Assembly: GCA_021819045.1 (NCBI GenBank)
Contig: JAKASM010000015.1
Span: 1-7,197 of the forward strand
Length of the DNA: 7,197 nucleotides
Reading direction: 5' to 3'
DNA from: Microcaldota archaeon
GTDB taxonomy: Archaea > Micrarchaeota > Micrarchaeia > Micrarchaeales > Micrarchaeaceae
The stretch's first letter is position 1; every line of letters begins with the position of its first letter. A program made the translations under genes and the position numbers. Positions 6,274 to 7,197 of this stretch are shown in pieces. The notes beneath the pieces were generated by a model, which was not told the origin of the DNA, did no database searches, and saw nothing but the letters and a program-made list of their open reading frames with translations.

Positions 6274-7197
6274 TTATTTGACCTGCTGTCTTGCCAAATG
6301 CACACTAGATACAGCTCTTCCAGAAGGGTCTCCAGCTCCTTTAAACTCGCTGCTCCATCTCATTGCTGCAGGAGTCGAACAGGCAACGGATGGACCAACA
6401 GGTACAGTAAGAGCTGCATCATCTGTTTTAAAGAAATCATCGAATATTGTCCTATAATAATACTGCTCCTTCGATAATGGCGTTTGAATATGAAATCTCC
6501 GCTTTGCTGAAGCTATTTCTGAATCGGATACCTGCTCCTCTGCAAAGGCCTTCAGGCTGTCTATCCAGTTGTATCCAACCCCGTCAGAGAACTGTTCCTT
6601 CTGCCTCCATAATATTTCATCTGGAAGAACCCCTTGGAACGACTGCCTCAATATGCTCTTTTCGATCCTTCCCCCTTTGCACATCTTTTGCTCGGGGTCT
6701 AGGTTCATCGCGTAGTCGATAAACTCTTTGTCCAGGAAAGGCACACGCGTCTCAAGACCCCACGCTGCAGTTGCTTTGTTCGCCCTAAGGCAATCGTATT
6801 TGCTGAGCAGCGACAGCTTTCTTACGAGCTCTTCGTGGAATTCCTTCGCGTTTGGAGCCTTATGGAAATAAAGATATCCTCCGAAAATCTCATCTGAGCC
6901 TTCCCCTGAAAGGACCATTTTTATCCCGGTGGATTTTATTTTCCGCGCCATAAGATACATTGGTGTTGCAGCTCTAACTGTTGTGGTATCAAATGTCTCA
7001 AGATGATAAATCACGTCGCGTATCGCGTCAACGCCCTCTTGGACAGTAAAAATAATTTCATGGTGCACTGTGCCTATATGTTTGGCTGTCCGGCGTGCGA
7101 ACTTTAAGTCGGGAGAGCCTGGAAGGCCTATGGAAAATGAATGGAGCCTTGGCCACCACGCTTCTTCTTTGTCATGGCTCTCTATCCTTTTTCTGCT
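6274..7197 (-). CDS. asnB: Asparagine synthetase B (glutamine-hydrolysing), C-terminal synthetase domain (5' partial)
   Basis: The 307 visible residues are the C-terminal part of a glutamine-dependent asparagine synthetase, which converts aspartate, ATP and glutamine to asparagine, AMP, PPi and glutamate. The frame is open to the window edge: codons before the GTG at 7068 encode [20 protein letters not shown], a standard stretch of the family, so 7068 is internal. Further motifs are [30 protein letters not shown] (about 97-108), [18 protein letters not shown], and [16 protein letters not shown]. The C-terminal tail is GPSVACST...DPSGRAV. The N-terminal glutaminase domain (Cys nucleophile) and the SGGLDSS ATP loop would lie right of the window. 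The sequence, including the tail, closely follows the E. coli AsnB/plant type (about 554 residues in E. coli) as I remember it, more than the commoner archaeal AsnB forms, which hints at acquisition from bacteria. It ends 36 nt before lipA on the same strand; no functional link is evident. Confidence 0.95.
   Translation of the reverse strand, partial: SRKRIESHDKEEAWWPRLHSFSIGLPGSPDLKFARRTAKHIGTVHHEIIFTVQEGVDAIRDVIYHLETFDTTTVRAATPMYLMARKIKSTGIKMVLSGEGSDEIFGGYLYFHKAPNAKEFHEELVRKLSLLSKYDCLRANKATAAWGLETRVPFLDKEFIDYAMNLDPEQKMCKGGRIEKSILRQSFQGVLPDEILWRQKEQFSDGVGYNWIDSLKAFAEEQVSDSEIASAKRRFHIQTPLSKEQYYYRTIFDDFFKTDDAALTVPVGPSVACSTPAAMRWSSEFKGAGDPSGRAVSSVHLARQQVK

Noticed and set aside
6447..6722. Plus-strand open frame opposite asnB
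   Set aside because: It is antisense to strongly conserved asparagine synthetase sequence and has no promoter or ribosome site; a shadow frame.
7066..7068. GTG at 7068 as the start of asparagine synthetase
   Set aside because: The 43 codons between it and the window edge are open and encode conserved AsnB sequence ([13 protein letters not shown]), so the codon is an internal Val.
1..7197. tRNA, rRNA, CRISPR, insertion sequence or attachment-site structure
   Set aside because: Nearly all sequence is explained by coding genes, no regularly spaced repeats or terminal inverted repeats were seen, and the only sizeable noncoding gap (about 4196-4323) is AT-rich promoter-like DNA.

Overview
The window is a tightly packed stretch of about 7.2 kb with eight protein-coding genes, the two outermost cut by the window edges. 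No RNA gene, mobile element or CRISPR array was seen. The organism is most likely an archaeon. The lipoate-protein ligase is split into separate LplB and LplA genes, as in Thermoplasma. AT-rich TATA-like boxes sit about 25-33 nt upstream of start codons with almost no leader. AGG/AGA arginine and ATA isoleucine codons are frequent. A Thermoplasmata or Micrarchaeota/ARMAN-type genome of mid-40s % G+C would fit, but the sequence alone does not settle the lineage.

Layout: (1) 2-2356, plus strand: the C-terminal part of an NAD(P)-dependent aldehyde dehydrogenase of the succinate-semialdehyde type, followed after 21 nt by a class III (glutamate-1-semialdehyde aminotransferase-like) PLP aminotransferase. 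(2) 2353-about 4243, minus strand: a two-gene unit of a spermidine/spermine-synthase-fold protein followed after 4 nt by a saccharopine-dehydrogenase-family oxidoreductase. Its tail end overlaps the stop codon of the aminotransferase. (3) About 4196-4323: a short AT-rich divergent promoter region. (4) 4324-5350, plus strand: lplB-lplA, overlapping by 26 nt. (5) 5356-6237, minus strand: lipA (lipoyl synthase), ending 5 nt from the end of lplA. (6) 6274-7197, minus strand: the C-terminal synthetase domain of a bacterial/plant-type glutamine-dependent asparagine synthetase (AsnB).

Two functional themes emerge. The right-hand half is a lipoyl-cofactor module: LplA+LplB activate and attach lipoate or octanoate to a carrier domain, and LipA inserts the two sulfurs. 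The carrier proteins (2-oxoacid dehydrogenase E2 or GcvH) are not in the window. The left-hand half handles amino acids and semialdehydes: an aminotransferase with a semialdehyde dehydrogenase faces a saccharopine-dehydrogenase-like enzyme paired with an aminopropyltransferase-fold protein. The substrates of these four are not determined by the sequence. No clear novel defence or mobile system is present. The most unusual points are the aminopropyltransferase-fold/saccharopine-dehydrogenase pair, the apparent lack of any ATG/GTG/TTG start for the full-length former protein, its low G+C, and the divergent promoter with a near-perfect inverted repeat.
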